From assembly GCA_903875575.1 (NCBI GenBank), contig CAIQWJ010000065.1, forward strand, positions 1-64,000: a stretch of 64,000 nucleotides of DNA, written 5' to 3'. The notes under the pieces were generated by a model. The model was not told where the DNA came from. It did no database searches and saw only the letters and a program-made list of their open reading frames with translations. Source of the DNA: an uncultured Acidobacteriia bacterium (GTDB lineage Bacteria > Acidobacteriota > Terriglobia > Bryobacterales > Bryobacteraceae). Positions 27,683-36,619 of the stretch are shown piece by piece. Each line of letters begins with the position of its first letter. Positions within the stretch are counted from its first letter, which is position 1. The position numbers and the translations under genes were made by a program.

Positions 27683-29694
27683 ATCGAATTCTCCTGGTTC
27701 TGTTCGTCGCAACAGGGACCGCTCTCGCCGCGGGTCCGGCGTGGGACTCGACCGGTAACAGTCAGCTCAACGGCACCTATAATTTCCGGCAGGTTCAGTA
27801 CACGACCGATGGCTCCGGCAATATCAGCCGTCAGATCGCCTTCTTCGGCACCGTGACGTTCAGCGGCAATGCCGCCGGCACTTATGCCTTCGGTGGCAAT
27901 AATACGCTCCTGAACTCTGGCGCATCCCTGGGAATTCCGGCCACGGGCCCTTATTCGGTTTCGGCCAGCGGGTACGGCTTTCTGTCAAATCCTCTGGGAA
28001 CTGGCTCCTCTGTGTATTTTCTGGTCTCAAAGGGCATTCTGATTGGCAGTTCCACAGAAAGCGGGGGCTCCAACGGAACCTTCGTGAATGACCTTTTCAT
28101 CGCCGCACCCGTCACCCCCAACTTCACCAATTCCAGCTTCAGCGGGAGCTACACCATGGCGGGCTTCTTCTCCAGCCTCAACGCGGGTGCTTTTGCCGAT
28201 GCTTCCGTACAACTCACGGCGGACGGCGCGGGCAAGCTGACCACGGCAAACATTACCGGGTACCGAGGCACTGCGGCTGCAACCGGTACTCAGCCCACCA
28301 ACGTCCGTTACCTGTTCTCCAGCGGAACCGGCGTGATCACCTTTCCCGTTGCGTCACTATCGCTGCCTACCACGTTTTTTTCCGGCGATGAGAACGTCTG
28401 CGTCTCGCCCGATGGTAATTTCATCTTCGGCGGCTCGCCGAACACCTACGATATGTTCGTCGGCGTCCGCAATGCCGCCAGCGGCTCGCCGACCCTCACA
28501 CCGGGCCTCTATTACGAGGCCGGACTGGACGTCGACGAATCCCAGTGGGACTCCGACCAGCTAGCCACTCTCGATAGCTACTACGGCGTGATGAATGCCT
28601 TCCAGAGTAACGGCAAGGGCTACATTCTGGGCCACGAACGCCTGCTTTACGCCGGTTTCGGTGCAGCGGAAGGTGTCAACTACACCACTACCTACCCGAC
28701 AGGTTCGTATACCGGCCCCGCCAACGTGGGGCAACTTGACCCATCCGCGACGGTGCAATACACAATCGGTGCCGGTGGTATCCGCATCGGCCTCGGCATT
28801 GGCCCCTGGCTGGGCATTGAAGTCGCCTTCCCCGCCCCGGCAGTTACACCAACAGCGGGAGCGTTCATTGACCCGACAGGAATTGTGAACACAGCGAGTT
28901 CCGCACCGTTCACGGCAGGTATTTCGCCCGGCGAGTTCATCACGATCTACAACGGCGTCAATCTCGCACCAGCCACGGGAACCTGCTGGACGGCAGGCCC
29001 GCCATTTCCGACGACCCTCGCGGGCGTGCAGGTCCTGATCAATGGAATTGCCGCCCCCATCTACTGTGTGGGGCAACAGATTACCGCGCTCGTGCCCTAT
29101 GCCGTCAGCGCCTCGCAAATCGCCGCAATCCAGGTTTCATATAACAACGTGACTTCTAATGTTGCGACGGCATTTGTGTACAAAACAGCACCCGGCGTCT
29201 TTACATATCCCGCCGGCGGCCTCGGCTCGGCGGCCGCACAGCACGGAGACTATTCGCTGATCACCGCGACGAATCCCGCCAGGCCGGGAGAAACGATAGT
29301 GGTCTACCTGTCTGGCCTCGGCAGTGTTTTTCCGGTGAACGGCGTGGCCGCGATTGACGGCGCGGCAACCGGCCCGAATGGCGACACCGTCGTCAGTAAC
29401 ATTGCGGTCGATGTGGCAGGCTTCGGCTCGACAAACATCGCCTATGCGGGGCTGACGCCCACCGCAGCAGGTCTCTACCAAATCAATTTCGACGTTCCCG
29501 CCAACGCCCCCGCAGGGAACGATGTACTGGCGATTGTCGCCTCCGGCTCGTTTTCCGCCCATGCTTTGCTGCCCGTAGGCACCGGGGCAAAGACACCCTC
29601 TGCGGAAGCGGTTCCCGTGGCATCTCACCACAGTCTGCCGCGATTGACCACCCCGGCCGGTGTCACCGACCGCCGTGGAACCAATCCGCGTTGA
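27679..29694 (+). CDS. Secreted protein with TIGR03437-type C-terminal domain, first copy
   Basis: The 671-aa protein has a signal peptide (residues 1-17) and a Gly/Ser/Thr-rich beta N-terminal region. A C-terminal domain of about 215 residues starts at FIDPTGIVNTASSAPF and contains SPGEFITIYNG and YAGLTPTAAGLYQINF. These are hallmarks of the Solibacter-type C-terminal domain. No sortase, PEP-CTERM or anchor signal follows. It is tandem with a paralogue at 29737. The ATGA overlap with pncA is curious, as no functional link to NAD salvage is evident. Function unknown, probably cell-surface or secreted. Confidence 0.82.
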   Translation: MNRILLVLFVATGTALAAGPAWDSTGNSQLNGTYNFRQVQYTTDGSGNISRQIAFFGTVTFSGNAAGTYAFGGNNTLLNSGASLGIPATGPYSVSASGYGFLSNPLGTGSSVYFLVSKGILIGSSTESGGSNGTFVNDLFIAAPVTPNFTNSSFSGSYTMAGFFSSLNAGAFADASVQLTADGAGKLTTANITGYRGTAAATGTQPTNVRYLFSSGTGVITFPVASLSLPTTFFSGDENVCVSPDGNFIFGGSPNTYDMFVGVRNAASGSPTLTPGLYYEAGLDVDESQWDSDQLATLDSYYGVMNAFQSNGKGYILGHERLLYAGFGAAEGVNYTTTYPTGSYTGPANVGQLDPSATVQYTIGAGGIRIGLGIGPWLGIEVAFPAPAVTPTAGAFIDPTGIVNTASSAPFTAGISPGEFITIYNGVNLAPATGTCWTAGPPFPTTLAGVQVLINGIAAPIYCVGQQITALVPYAVSASQIAAIQVSYNNVTSNVATAFVYKTAPGVFTYPAGGLGSAAAQHGDYSLITATNPARPGETIVVYLSGLGSVFPVNGVAAIDGAATGPNGDTVVSNIAVDVAGFGSTNIAYAGLTPTAAGLYQINFDVPANAPAGNDVLAIVASGSFSAHALLPVGTGAKTPSAEAVPVASHHSLPRLTTPAGVTDRRGTNPR

Positions 29695-29724
29695 AACGCA
29701 ATCACCTTATCTGTCGTCACGTAG

Positions 29725-29730
29725 TATAAG
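29725..29730 (+). promoter_or_regulatory. -10-like TATAAG, 6 nt before the ATG at 29737
   Basis: The hexamer is placed so that transcription would begin at or beside the A of the ATG. There is no SD, and the -35 side is weak. Confidence 0.4.
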
Positions 29731-29736
29731 AATCTT

Positions 29737-31692
29737 ATGAAGACCGTCCGCACCTCGTTGTTCCTTCTGGCCGCCGCAATTGCGCCAGCCTTCGCCGCCG
29801 CACCCACCTGGGACAACAGCGGGAATAGCCAGTTGAGCGGTCAATACTACTTCCGCGAAGTGCTCTACCTTGCTGATGCCTCCGGTAACACCAGCCGGTG
29901 GATCGCCCTTTACGGCAACATCACGTTCAATGGTGCAACTCCCGGCACCTATACCCTCAGCAACGCATCCTTGCAGGATTCAGGCGGAGGCTTTAACATC
30001 TCAGCCACGGGTACATATTCGGTGTCCGCCAGCGGCTTCGGCTTCATGTCGAATCCCCTGGTGTCCGGCGGCAACGTTTCGTTTCTGGTATCCAACCATA
30101 TCATCGTGGCCAGCGATACCGAGAGCGGGTACAATCAGATGTTCGTCGCCGCCCCGGTACCCAGTTCGCTGACACTCTCCAGCGTCACCTCCTCCTATAC
30201 AATCGATGGCTTTTTCCAGGGTGGTTCGCCCGCGGGTTCGGCGGATCTCACCTGGCAGTTCAATCCCGCCAGCAGCAATGTCGCAATAACCGGTTACGCA
30301 GGCTCCGGGACGACACTCACTCAAAATTCTTCGGGCGTAAAGTACGTTGCCTCTGGCAACGCCGTTGTGACTACATTCCCAAATTCCAATACAGCGACTT
30401 TCTATGTGGGCCCCGAGTATATGTACTTCTCGCCCGACCTGAATTTCGTCTTCGGCGGGTCTCCATCCGGGTACGATATGTTCATTGGCGTGCGCAACAC
30501 CGCCGGCGGGACCAGCACACCGCTTTCGGGCCTGTACTACGAAGCCGGACTGGATGAAAACACGGCGCAGGCCCTCGATTCTTACTACGGGGTTCTCAAT
30601 GCATATCCCGGGGGCAACACCGGAAACGTGATCGGCCACGAGAGGCTCCTCTACTCCGGCACCAACGCCCAATCCATCACTTACTACACGAGCTTCCCTA
30701 CCACGATCTCGGGTTCCTACAAAGACCCGTCGAACTCGACTCTTTACACCATCGGGCAAGGTGGCATCCGCATTTCCACCGGCCTCGGCCAATACCTGGC
30801 ACTCAGCGTGGCACTCCCCTATACACCGCCCACACCAACGGGAGCCGTTTATATCGATCCAACCGGAATTGTGAACACGGCCAGTTCAGCACCCTACACC
30901 GCCGGGATTGCTCCCGGCGAGTTCGTCACTATCTACAACGGCTCGAATCTGGCTGCTTCCACGATCGTGGAATCGGGCACCCCCTATCCCACGCAGCTTG
31001 GCGGCGTGCAGGTTCTTGTGAACGGGTTTCCCGCGCCCCTCTACTATGTGTCCGCGAACTCAGTCTCGTTTATCGTGCCATACGCAGTAATACAGTACCC
31101 CTACGCCTCGATTCAGATAAACAACAACGGAACGGTGTCAAATGTAGTTACCACCATTGTCCGGCGTAGTTCACCCGGTGTGTTTACGTCAAACCCTGTT
31201 GGCGGAGTGGGTGTAGCCGCACTCCTTGATTTCCCGTCATCCGGTGGCTACTACATCGTCTCTGCGAATAAGCCCGCAAACGCGGGCGATACCGTCGCGC
31301 TTTTTCTCACCGGCCTGGGCGCACCCTATCAGCCCAATGGTGACGGTGCACTTGGCCCCGCAACAGGTGACCCGGCTGTCAATACAGTCTACGTGGATGT
31401 CGGTGGGGTTGACGTGGGAACCCTCCCGTATGCCGGGCTTGCCCCGGGCCTTGCAGGGTTGTACCAGGTCAACTTCACCGTGCCGGCTGCCACCACGCCC
31501 GGAACCTATAAATTAGGTATTCAGGTTCAGATCCTCGCGACGAACGGTACCACGCTGCTCAACGATTCCTATTCCAATGAGTCGGTCATCCCGGTTGGCT
31601 CCGGAGTTAAGCCCGTTGCCGATTCGACCGCCACCGCGGTACCGGGCGCACGCAGCAGCTTGCCGCGAATTTCCGGCACCGCAGCCCGCTGA
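29737..31692 (+). CDS. Secreted protein with TIGR03437-type C-terminal domain, second copy
   Basis: The 651-aa protein is a paralogue of the previous gene. It has a signal peptide (residues 1-20) and the same opening pattern (WDNSGNSQLSGQYYFREV against WDSTGNSQLNGTYNFRQV). A C-terminal domain begins at YIDPTGIVNTASSAPY with APGEFVTIYNGSNL and YAGLAPGLAGLYQVNF. The two copies have diverged in the middle region. It has its own -10-like box and lacks an SD. No substrate or ligand can be assigned. Confidence 0.82.
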   Translation: MKTVRTSLFLLAAAIAPAFAAAPTWDNSGNSQLSGQYYFREVLYLADASGNTSRWIALYGNITFNGATPGTYTLSNASLQDSGGGFNISATGTYSVSASGFGFMSNPLVSGGNVSFLVSNHIIVASDTESGYNQMFVAAPVPSSLTLSSVTSSYTIDGFFQGGSPAGSADLTWQFNPASSNVAITGYAGSGTTLTQNSSGVKYVASGNAVVTTFPNSNTATFYVGPEYMYFSPDLNFVFGGSPSGYDMFIGVRNTAGGTSTPLSGLYYEAGLDENTAQALDSYYGVLNAYPGGNTGNVIGHERLLYSGTNAQSITYYTSFPTTISGSYKDPSNSTLYTIGQGGIRISTGLGQYLALSVALPYTPPTPTGAVYIDPTGIVNTASSAPYTAGIAPGEFVTIYNGSNLAASTIVESGTPYPTQLGGVQVLVNGFPAPLYYVSANSVSFIVPYAVIQYPYASIQINNNGTVSNVVTTIVRRSSPGVFTSNPVGGVGVAALLDFPSSGGYYIVSANKPANAGDTVALFLTGLGAPYQPNGDGALGPATGDPAVNTVYVDVGGVDVGTLPYAGLAPGLAGLYQVNFTVPAATTPGTYKLGIQVQILATNGTTLLNDSYSNESVIPVGSGVKPVADSTATAVPGARSSLPRISGTAAR

Positions 31693-31752
31693 CCACCTTG
31701 CCACCCGGCGCACCCGCCTGACCCGGTCTCCGCTTCGCTGTTGCACGCATAG

Positions 31753-31779
31753 TACAATCAAATGACTCCTCAGTCATTT
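31753..31779 (+). promoter_or_regulatory. Promoter with TetR-type palindromic operator
   Basis: TACAAT (31753-31758) is a -10 candidate. It is followed at once by a perfect 20-bp inverted repeat, AAATGACT-CCTC-AGTCATTT (31760-31779), ending 1 nt before the ATG of the TetR gene. This is the expected size and place for an autoregulatory TetR operator, because the bound dimer would cover the transcription start. Confidence 0.8.
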
Positions 31780-31780
31780 T

Positions 31781-32395
31781 ATGGCAATTGCAGGCAGAAC
31801 CAAACAGGAAGTCGTCTCGGAATACAGGTGCGCGGAGATCCTCTCGGCTGCGCGGACCGTCTTCGCAACGAAAGGCTTCGCCGACGCCACCGTCGACGAT
31901 ATCGCAGCCGCTGCGGGAATCGCCAAAGGCACCATCTACCTCTACTTCTCCTCCAAACGGGACATTTACCTCGCCGCCTTAAAACAAGGGCTCACGGAAC
32001 TTCAGGAACGCACCCGCGTCAGCATGGCAGCGGCCACCGGGATCCGGGCAAAGCTCCGCGCCTTCGTCCGTACCCGTCTCGAATACGCGGAAACAAACCG
32101 CGACTTTATCCGCATCTACCATTCCGAATTCGGTAATCTGACCAACGCGGCAGCCTGCCACGGCGAGTTCCAGCAACTGTATCTGAAGCAGGCAAAAACA
32201 CTCGAGACAGTCCTGCAGAACTCCGTAACAACCGGCGAGTTACCCAGCCTGCGAGTCGATTTCGCCGCATTCTTCATCTATGACATGGTTAAGGGCGTGA
32301 TGATGCAACGCCTCCTCGAATGGTCCACCGGCACCATGGAAGAAGACATTGAACTGTTAAGCCAACTGATGTGGAAAGGACTTGGAGCACTATGA
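31781..32395 (+). CDS. TetR-family transcriptional repressor of the efflux operon
   Basis: The 204-aa protein has an N-terminal helix-turn-helix of the TetR type (about residues 20-62, with GFADATVDDIAAAAGIAKGTIYLYFSSKRDIY) and an alpha-helical ligand domain. It precedes genes for a TolC/HlyD/EmrB-type pump and sits over a perfect palindrome, so it probably represses itself and the pump until an inducer binds. The inducer is unknown. Its stop overlaps the TolC-gene start (ATGA). Confidence 0.9.
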   Translation: MAIAGRTKQEVVSEYRCAEILSAARTVFATKGFADATVDDIAAAAGIAKGTIYLYFSSKRDIYLAALKQGLTELQERTRVSMAAATGIRAKLRAFVRTRLEYAETNRDFIRIYHSEFGNLTNAAACHGEFQQLYLKQAKTLETVLQNSVTTGELPSLRVDFAAFFIYDMVKGVMMQRLLEWSTGTMEEDIELLSQLMWKGLGAL

Positions 32396-33768
32396 GGCGT
32401 CTACTAATGAACGGACTACTGGCCTCCGCGCTGCTGGCACAGGCGACATTTGCCCAGGATCGTTACAGCGGCAGCGTGGCCGTCGGCGTCGCCACAAGCA
32501 ACAAGCTCCCGCTCACACTCGCCGACGCCATCGCCCGCGGCATGAAAACCAATCTTGGCGCGCTGCTGGCGAATCAGGATGCGGTCTCCGCCCAGGGCGC
32601 GCGCGATGCGGCCTTCAGCCGCCTGCTGCCCAACGTCACCGCAGGAATATCCGAAGTCTCGCAACAGATCAACCTCGCGGCGTTCGGCTTCGGCCATTTT
32701 CCTGGCGTTTCCGAGATCGTCGGCCCGTTCGGCCTGACAGATCTCCGCGCCAACGTTTCGCAGCCATTGCTGAATTTCAAATCGATCTACGCGATGCGTG
32801 CCGCCAATACAGACCAAAAGGCCGCCGCGCTTTCCAGTCAGGATGCCCGCGACATAGTGGCCCTGGTAGTAACCGGCCTCTACCTCCAGACGGGTGCTGC
32901 CGCCAGTCGAATCGAGACCGGAATCGCCCAGGTAAAAGCGGCACAGGCCGTTTTCGATCAGGCCGTGGACTTCCAGAAGAATGGCGTCGTACCGGCTATC
33001 GAGGTTCTTCGGTCCCAGGTGGAACTCCAGACACAGCAGCAGCGCCTGATCGCCAGCCGCAGCGACGTAGAGAAGCTGAAACTGCGCCTCGCGCGGGCCA
33101 TTGGCCTGCCGGATGGGCAGGCCTTTGACCTGTCGGACAACCTCGCATTCACACCCGCACCCGCACTCAAGGTCGAGGACGCCATCGCCCGTGCCTACAC
33201 CTCACGCACGGATCTCCAAAGCGCCGTGGCCCGTGTGCAGGCCGCCGAACTGTCTCGCAAGGCGGTAGATGCCGAAAGACTCCCCACCGCCGAGTTCAAC
33301 GGCAACTACGGCGATATCGGCCCGAATCCGGGCACCTCACACGGAACCTATGCCGCCGCCGTCAGCCTGAGCGTGCCGGTTTTCCAGGGTGGCCGCGTCA
33401 AGAGCGAACTCGTCCAGGTAGACGCGGAACTGGAGCGCCGCCGGGCGCAGGTCGCCGAACTGCGCGGCCGGATTGCAGCCGAAATCCGCACCGCCTATCT
33501 CGATCTTGCCTCAGCGGGCGAGCAGACAAAGGTCGCACAGAGTACTATCGCGCTGGCGCAGCGTCAATTGACGCAGTCGCAGGACAGATTTGCCGCAGGT
33601 GTAACCGGCAATCTCGAAGTGGTGCAGGCGCAGGAGGCCGTGGCTGCCGCCAACGAGACCTATATCGCGAGCCTGTACCTGTATAACGCGGCAAAAGCCA
33701 CTCTGGCGCGTTCCCTTGGCAACGCCGAGGCAACCATTCCATCGATTCTTCAGGGAGTATTGCAGTAA
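32392..33768 (+). CDS. TolC-family outer-membrane efflux protein
   Basis: The 458-aa protein has a signal peptide (ending near ATFAQ, residue 22) and two TolC-type repeats with long coiled coils. Typical features are LTLADAIARGMKTN (about 40-53), VDFQKNGVVPAIEVLRSQVEL and DRFAAGVTGNLEVVQAQEA. It forms the outer-membrane duct of the tripartite pump encoded here. ATG 32392 overlaps the TetR stop; a second ATG at 32407 is possible. Its stop shares a base with the next start (TAATG). Confidence 0.9.
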   Translation: MRRLLMNGLLASALLAQATFAQDRYSGSVAVGVATSNKLPLTLADAIARGMKTNLGALLANQDAVSAQGARDAAFSRLLPNVTAGISEVSQQINLAAFGFGHFPGVSEIVGPFGLTDLRANVSQPLLNFKSIYAMRAANTDQKAAALSSQDARDIVALVVTGLYLQTGAAASRIETGIAQVKAAQAVFDQAVDFQKNGVVPAIEVLRSQVELQTQQQRLIASRSDVEKLKLRLARAIGLPDGQAFDLSDNLAFTPAPALKVEDAIARAYTSRTDLQSAVARVQAAELSRKAVDAERLPTAEFNGNYGDIGPNPGTSHGTYAAAVSLSVPVFQGGRVKSELVQVDAELERRRAQVAELRGRIAAEIRTAYLDLASAGEQTKVAQSTIALAQRQLTQSQDRFAAGVTGNLEVVQAQEAVAAANETYIASLYLYNAAKATLARSLGNAEATIPSILQGVLQ

Positions 33769-35024
33769 TGTCAGTTACCGAACCAGCCATCAGTGAAGCG
33801 CCTCAGAGCGGGATGAAGATTTCGACCATTGTGAAGTGGGTGGTGATCCTGGCGGTCCTGGCAACCGCGGCGTACGAGGGAACGCAGTACCTGTCCTATG
33901 CCGGAGCACGCGAAACCACAGACGATGCCCAGATTGACGGTCACATCTACCCGGTCAGTTCCATGGTGGATGGCCGCGTGGTGGACGTCCTGGTCGACAA
34001 CAACCAGTACGTCAAGGCCGGCACCGTTCTGGCCCATATCGATTCCCGCTTCTATGAGGCGGCGGTCGAAAAGGCAAAGGGCGATCTGGCGGAGGCTATC
34101 GCAATGGAGAAGGAACGCCGCGTTGGCATCCCCATTGCCTCCATCGATACGACCACACAGGTGAGTGGTGCCGAGGCAGGTGTTACGGAACAGAACGCCA
34201 GGATCGCCACTGCGCAGGCGGAGATATCGGCCGCCAATCAGAAGTTGATCACGGCGCAGGCACGCGTTCGGGAAGCACAGGCGAACGCCGCGAAGGCAGA
34301 TGCCGATCTCGCCCGCATGAAGCCGCTGGTCGCGAAAGAAGAAATCTCCAAACTCCAGTTCGACGCGCTGGTGGCAGCGGCTGCAACCGCTGCGGCAAGC
34401 GTTGACTCCGCAACCGGCCTTGTGAAGGAAGCTCAGGAAGGCGTGAAGGTAGCCCAGGCAAGGCTGGAACAGGAACGCGCCCACATGACCGAAGTTCGCA
34501 CCCGCCTGGACGCCACAAAGTCCGGACCCCAGGTGGTTGCGGCCCGGCTGGCCATGGCGGAATCTTCCGCCGCGCTCGTGCAGGTCAAACAGGCCGTGCT
34601 CAAACAGGCCGAGATTGATCTCGATTATGCAACCGTGAAGGCTCCCATCAGCGGGCTCGTAAGCCAGCGTTCCATGGAACCGGGCCAATCGGTCAGCCAC
34701 GGCCAGCCGCTCGTAGCGATCATTCCACTCGAAGACGTGTGGGTTACCGCGAACTTCAAGGAGAGTCAGTTGCTGAAGATGCGCGCGGGCCAGACCGTGG
34801 AAGTCGAGGTCGATGCGTTCGGTAAGACCTTCAAAGGCCACGTCGATAGCATTGCTGCCGCCACCGGCGCACGTTTCAGCCTGTTACCCCCCGAGAATGC
34901 CACCGGCAATTTCGTCAAAGTGGTCCAGCGCATACCCGTCAAAATCGTCTTTGAAAAAGACCAGGACCCCGAACATTCACTGCGTCCCGGCATGTCCGTC
35001 ACGCCTTCGGTGTTGATTAAGTAA
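33768..35024 (+). CDS. HlyD/EmrA-type membrane fusion protein
   Basis: The 418-aa protein has a single N-terminal transmembrane helix (about residues 22-40). The biotinyl-lipoyl half motifs are TTDDAQIDGHIYPVSSMVDGRV and the LDYATVKAPISGLV segment. A long coiled-coil hairpin (about 95-265) lies between them, and a beta-barrel is C-terminal. It bridges the EmrB-type transporter and the TolC-type duct. The start is in a TAATG overlap with the TolC gene; the MFS gene starts immediately after its stop. Confidence 0.92.
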   Translation: MSVTEPAISEAPQSGMKISTIVKWVVILAVLATAAYEGTQYLSYAGARETTDDAQIDGHIYPVSSMVDGRVVDVLVDNNQYVKAGTVLAHIDSRFYEAAVEKAKGDLAEAIAMEKERRVGIPIASIDTTTQVSGAEAGVTEQNARIATAQAEISAANQKLITAQARVREAQANAAKADADLARMKPLVAKEEISKLQFDALVAAAATAAASVDSATGLVKEAQEGVKVAQARLEQERAHMTEVRTRLDATKSGPQVVAARLAMAESSAALVQVKQAVLKQAEIDLDYATVKAPISGLVSQRSMEPGQSVSHGQPLVAIIPLEDVWVTANFKESQLLKMRAGQTVEVEVDAFGKTFKGHVDSIAAATGARFSLLPPENATGNFVKVVQRIPVKIVFEKDQDPEHSLRPGMSVTPSVLIK

Positions 35025-36599
35025 ATGCCCGAAGCCGGCCACAAAGAAGCGCACGCACACCCCCACGTCAACCCGTGGATCATCGCGATTGCCGTGATGC
35101 TGGGCACTTTCATGGAAGTGCTCGATACCACCGTGGTCAACGTGTCGCTGCCGCACATCGCCGGAAGCCTCTCGGCGACCATCGACGAAGCAACATGGGT
35201 CATCACGTCCTACCTCGTGGCGAACGCCATGATCCTGCCCATTACGGGCTGGCTGGCCAATCATTTCGGCCGCAAGCGGCTGCTGATGATGTCGGTCACC
35301 GGTTTCACCGTGGCCTCATTCTTCTGCGGACTGGCACCCACGCTGCCGATTCTCATCTTTTTCCGTATCGTCCAGGGTGCCGCCGGCGGTGCCCTGGTAC
35401 CACTTTCGCAAGCCGTTCTGCTGGAGTCTTTTCCGCCGGAACAGCGAGGGAAGGCCATGGGCTTCTGGGGCCAGGGTATCGTCGTGGCACCGATTGTCGG
35501 CCCCGTGCTGGGCGGCTGGCTGACGGACTCCTACAGTTGGCGATGGGTCTTTTACATCAATATCCCCGTCGGCATCGCGTCCATTATCATGACCAGCCTG
35601 TTCATCTTTGACCCTCCCTATATCAGGCGAACGGCCAGCCGCATCGATTACTGGGGCATGGGCATGCTCGCCGTGGGCATTGGCTCGCTTCAGGTCATGC
35701 TCGATAAAGGTCAGGAGCAGGATTGGTTCTCCTCCCGGTGGATCACCGCACTTCTGTTCGCCGCCGCCGGATTCATGATCGCCTTCGTCGTGAGGGAGCT
35801 TTACGCAAAAGACCCCGTCGTGCAGTTGCGCGTGTTTCGCGACCGCACGTACAGCGCTGGGGTACTGCTCATGACGGTGCTGGGCTTCGTACTTTACGGC
35901 AGCATGGTGCTGCTCCCCATCTGGCTGCAGACGCTCCTTGGCTATCCAGCGGTGCAGGCCGGCATCGCGCTCGCCCCTCGCGGCATAGGCTCGTTCATCG
36001 GGATGACCGTAATCGGACGGATTATGCACCTGTTCGATCCGCGAAAACTTCTGGCCGCCGGCCTTCTGCTGGGCGCGGGCACGCTCTATCGCCTGTCCAT
36101 GATGAATCTCGACGCCGGCTACTGGGAGTTCTTCTGGCCGCAGTTCCTGCAGGGAGTTTCGCTTGCCATGTTGTTCGTACCGCTCACCACCATCACGATG
36201 TCCAACATCTCGCGCGAGAGTATGGGCAACGCTACCAGCATGTTCAACCTTCTTCGCAATCTGGGAGGCGGTATTGGAATCGCAGGGGTCAGCACGCTGG
36301 TAACCCGCTTCTCGCAAAAACAGATCAACATTCTTGGGGCGCACGTGACCGCCTACAACCCGAAGGCCCGCATGATGATGTCGCAGCTCGAAGCCGGCCT
36401 GCGCGGCCATGGAGCCAGTGCGGCGGTAGCCGCTCACCAAAGTTCCGGCATGATGTTTGGCATGGTGGAGCGCCAGGCGACTATACTTTCCTATATCAGC
36501 GTGTTCCAGATATTGGCATTGATCTTCCTCGCGATGACGCCGCTGGTGCTGTTGATGAAACGACCGTCGCATGGGACAAAACCCGTTGCGGCACACTAA
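35025..36599 (+). CDS. EmrB/QacA-type MFS drug transporter (DHA2 family)
   Basis: The 524-aa inner-membrane protein has about 14 transmembrane segments. Motif C-like VLGGWLTDSYSWRWVFYINIPVG and motif A-like WLANHFGRKRLLM segments are present, as is the first-helix motif MEVLDTTVVNVSLPHI. It exports hydrophobic compounds using the proton gradient, with the HlyD and TolC partners encoded upstream. It starts directly after the membrane-fusion gene stop. A His-rich cytoplasmic N-terminus (HKEAHAHPHVNP) is unusual but short. Confidence 0.93.
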   Translation: MPEAGHKEAHAHPHVNPWIIAIAVMLGTFMEVLDTTVVNVSLPHIAGSLSATIDEATWVITSYLVANAMILPITGWLANHFGRKRLLMMSVTGFTVASFFCGLAPTLPILIFFRIVQGAAGGALVPLSQAVLLESFPPEQRGKAMGFWGQGIVVAPIVGPVLGGWLTDSYSWRWVFYINIPVGIASIIMTSLFIFDPPYIRRTASRIDYWGMGMLAVGIGSLQVMLDKGQEQDWFSSRWITALLFAAAGFMIAFVVRELYAKDPVVQLRVFRDRTYSAGVLLMTVLGFVLYGSMVLLPIWLQTLLGYPAVQAGIALAPRGIGSFIGMTVIGRIMHLFDPRKLLAAGLLLGAGTLYRLSMMNLDAGYWEFFWPQFLQGVSLAMLFVPLTTITMSNISRESMGNATSMFNLLRNLGGGIGIAGVSTLVTRFSQKQINILGAHVTAYNPKARMMMSQLEAGLRGHGASAAVAAHQSSGMMFGMVERQATILSYISVFQILALIFLAMTPLVLLMKRPSHGTKPVAAH

Positions 36600-36619
36600 C
36601 GGTTAGGGAGTTCTCCAGA

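Noticed and set aside
35316-36596. 426-aa minus-strand open frame opposite the MFS gene
   Set aside because: It is antisense to EmrB and has shadow-type composition.
35723-36619. Upstream 300-codon extension of the 36620 gene
   Set aside because: It lies inside the MFS gene in another frame and has no signal peptide. The SD and signal sequence place the start at 36620.
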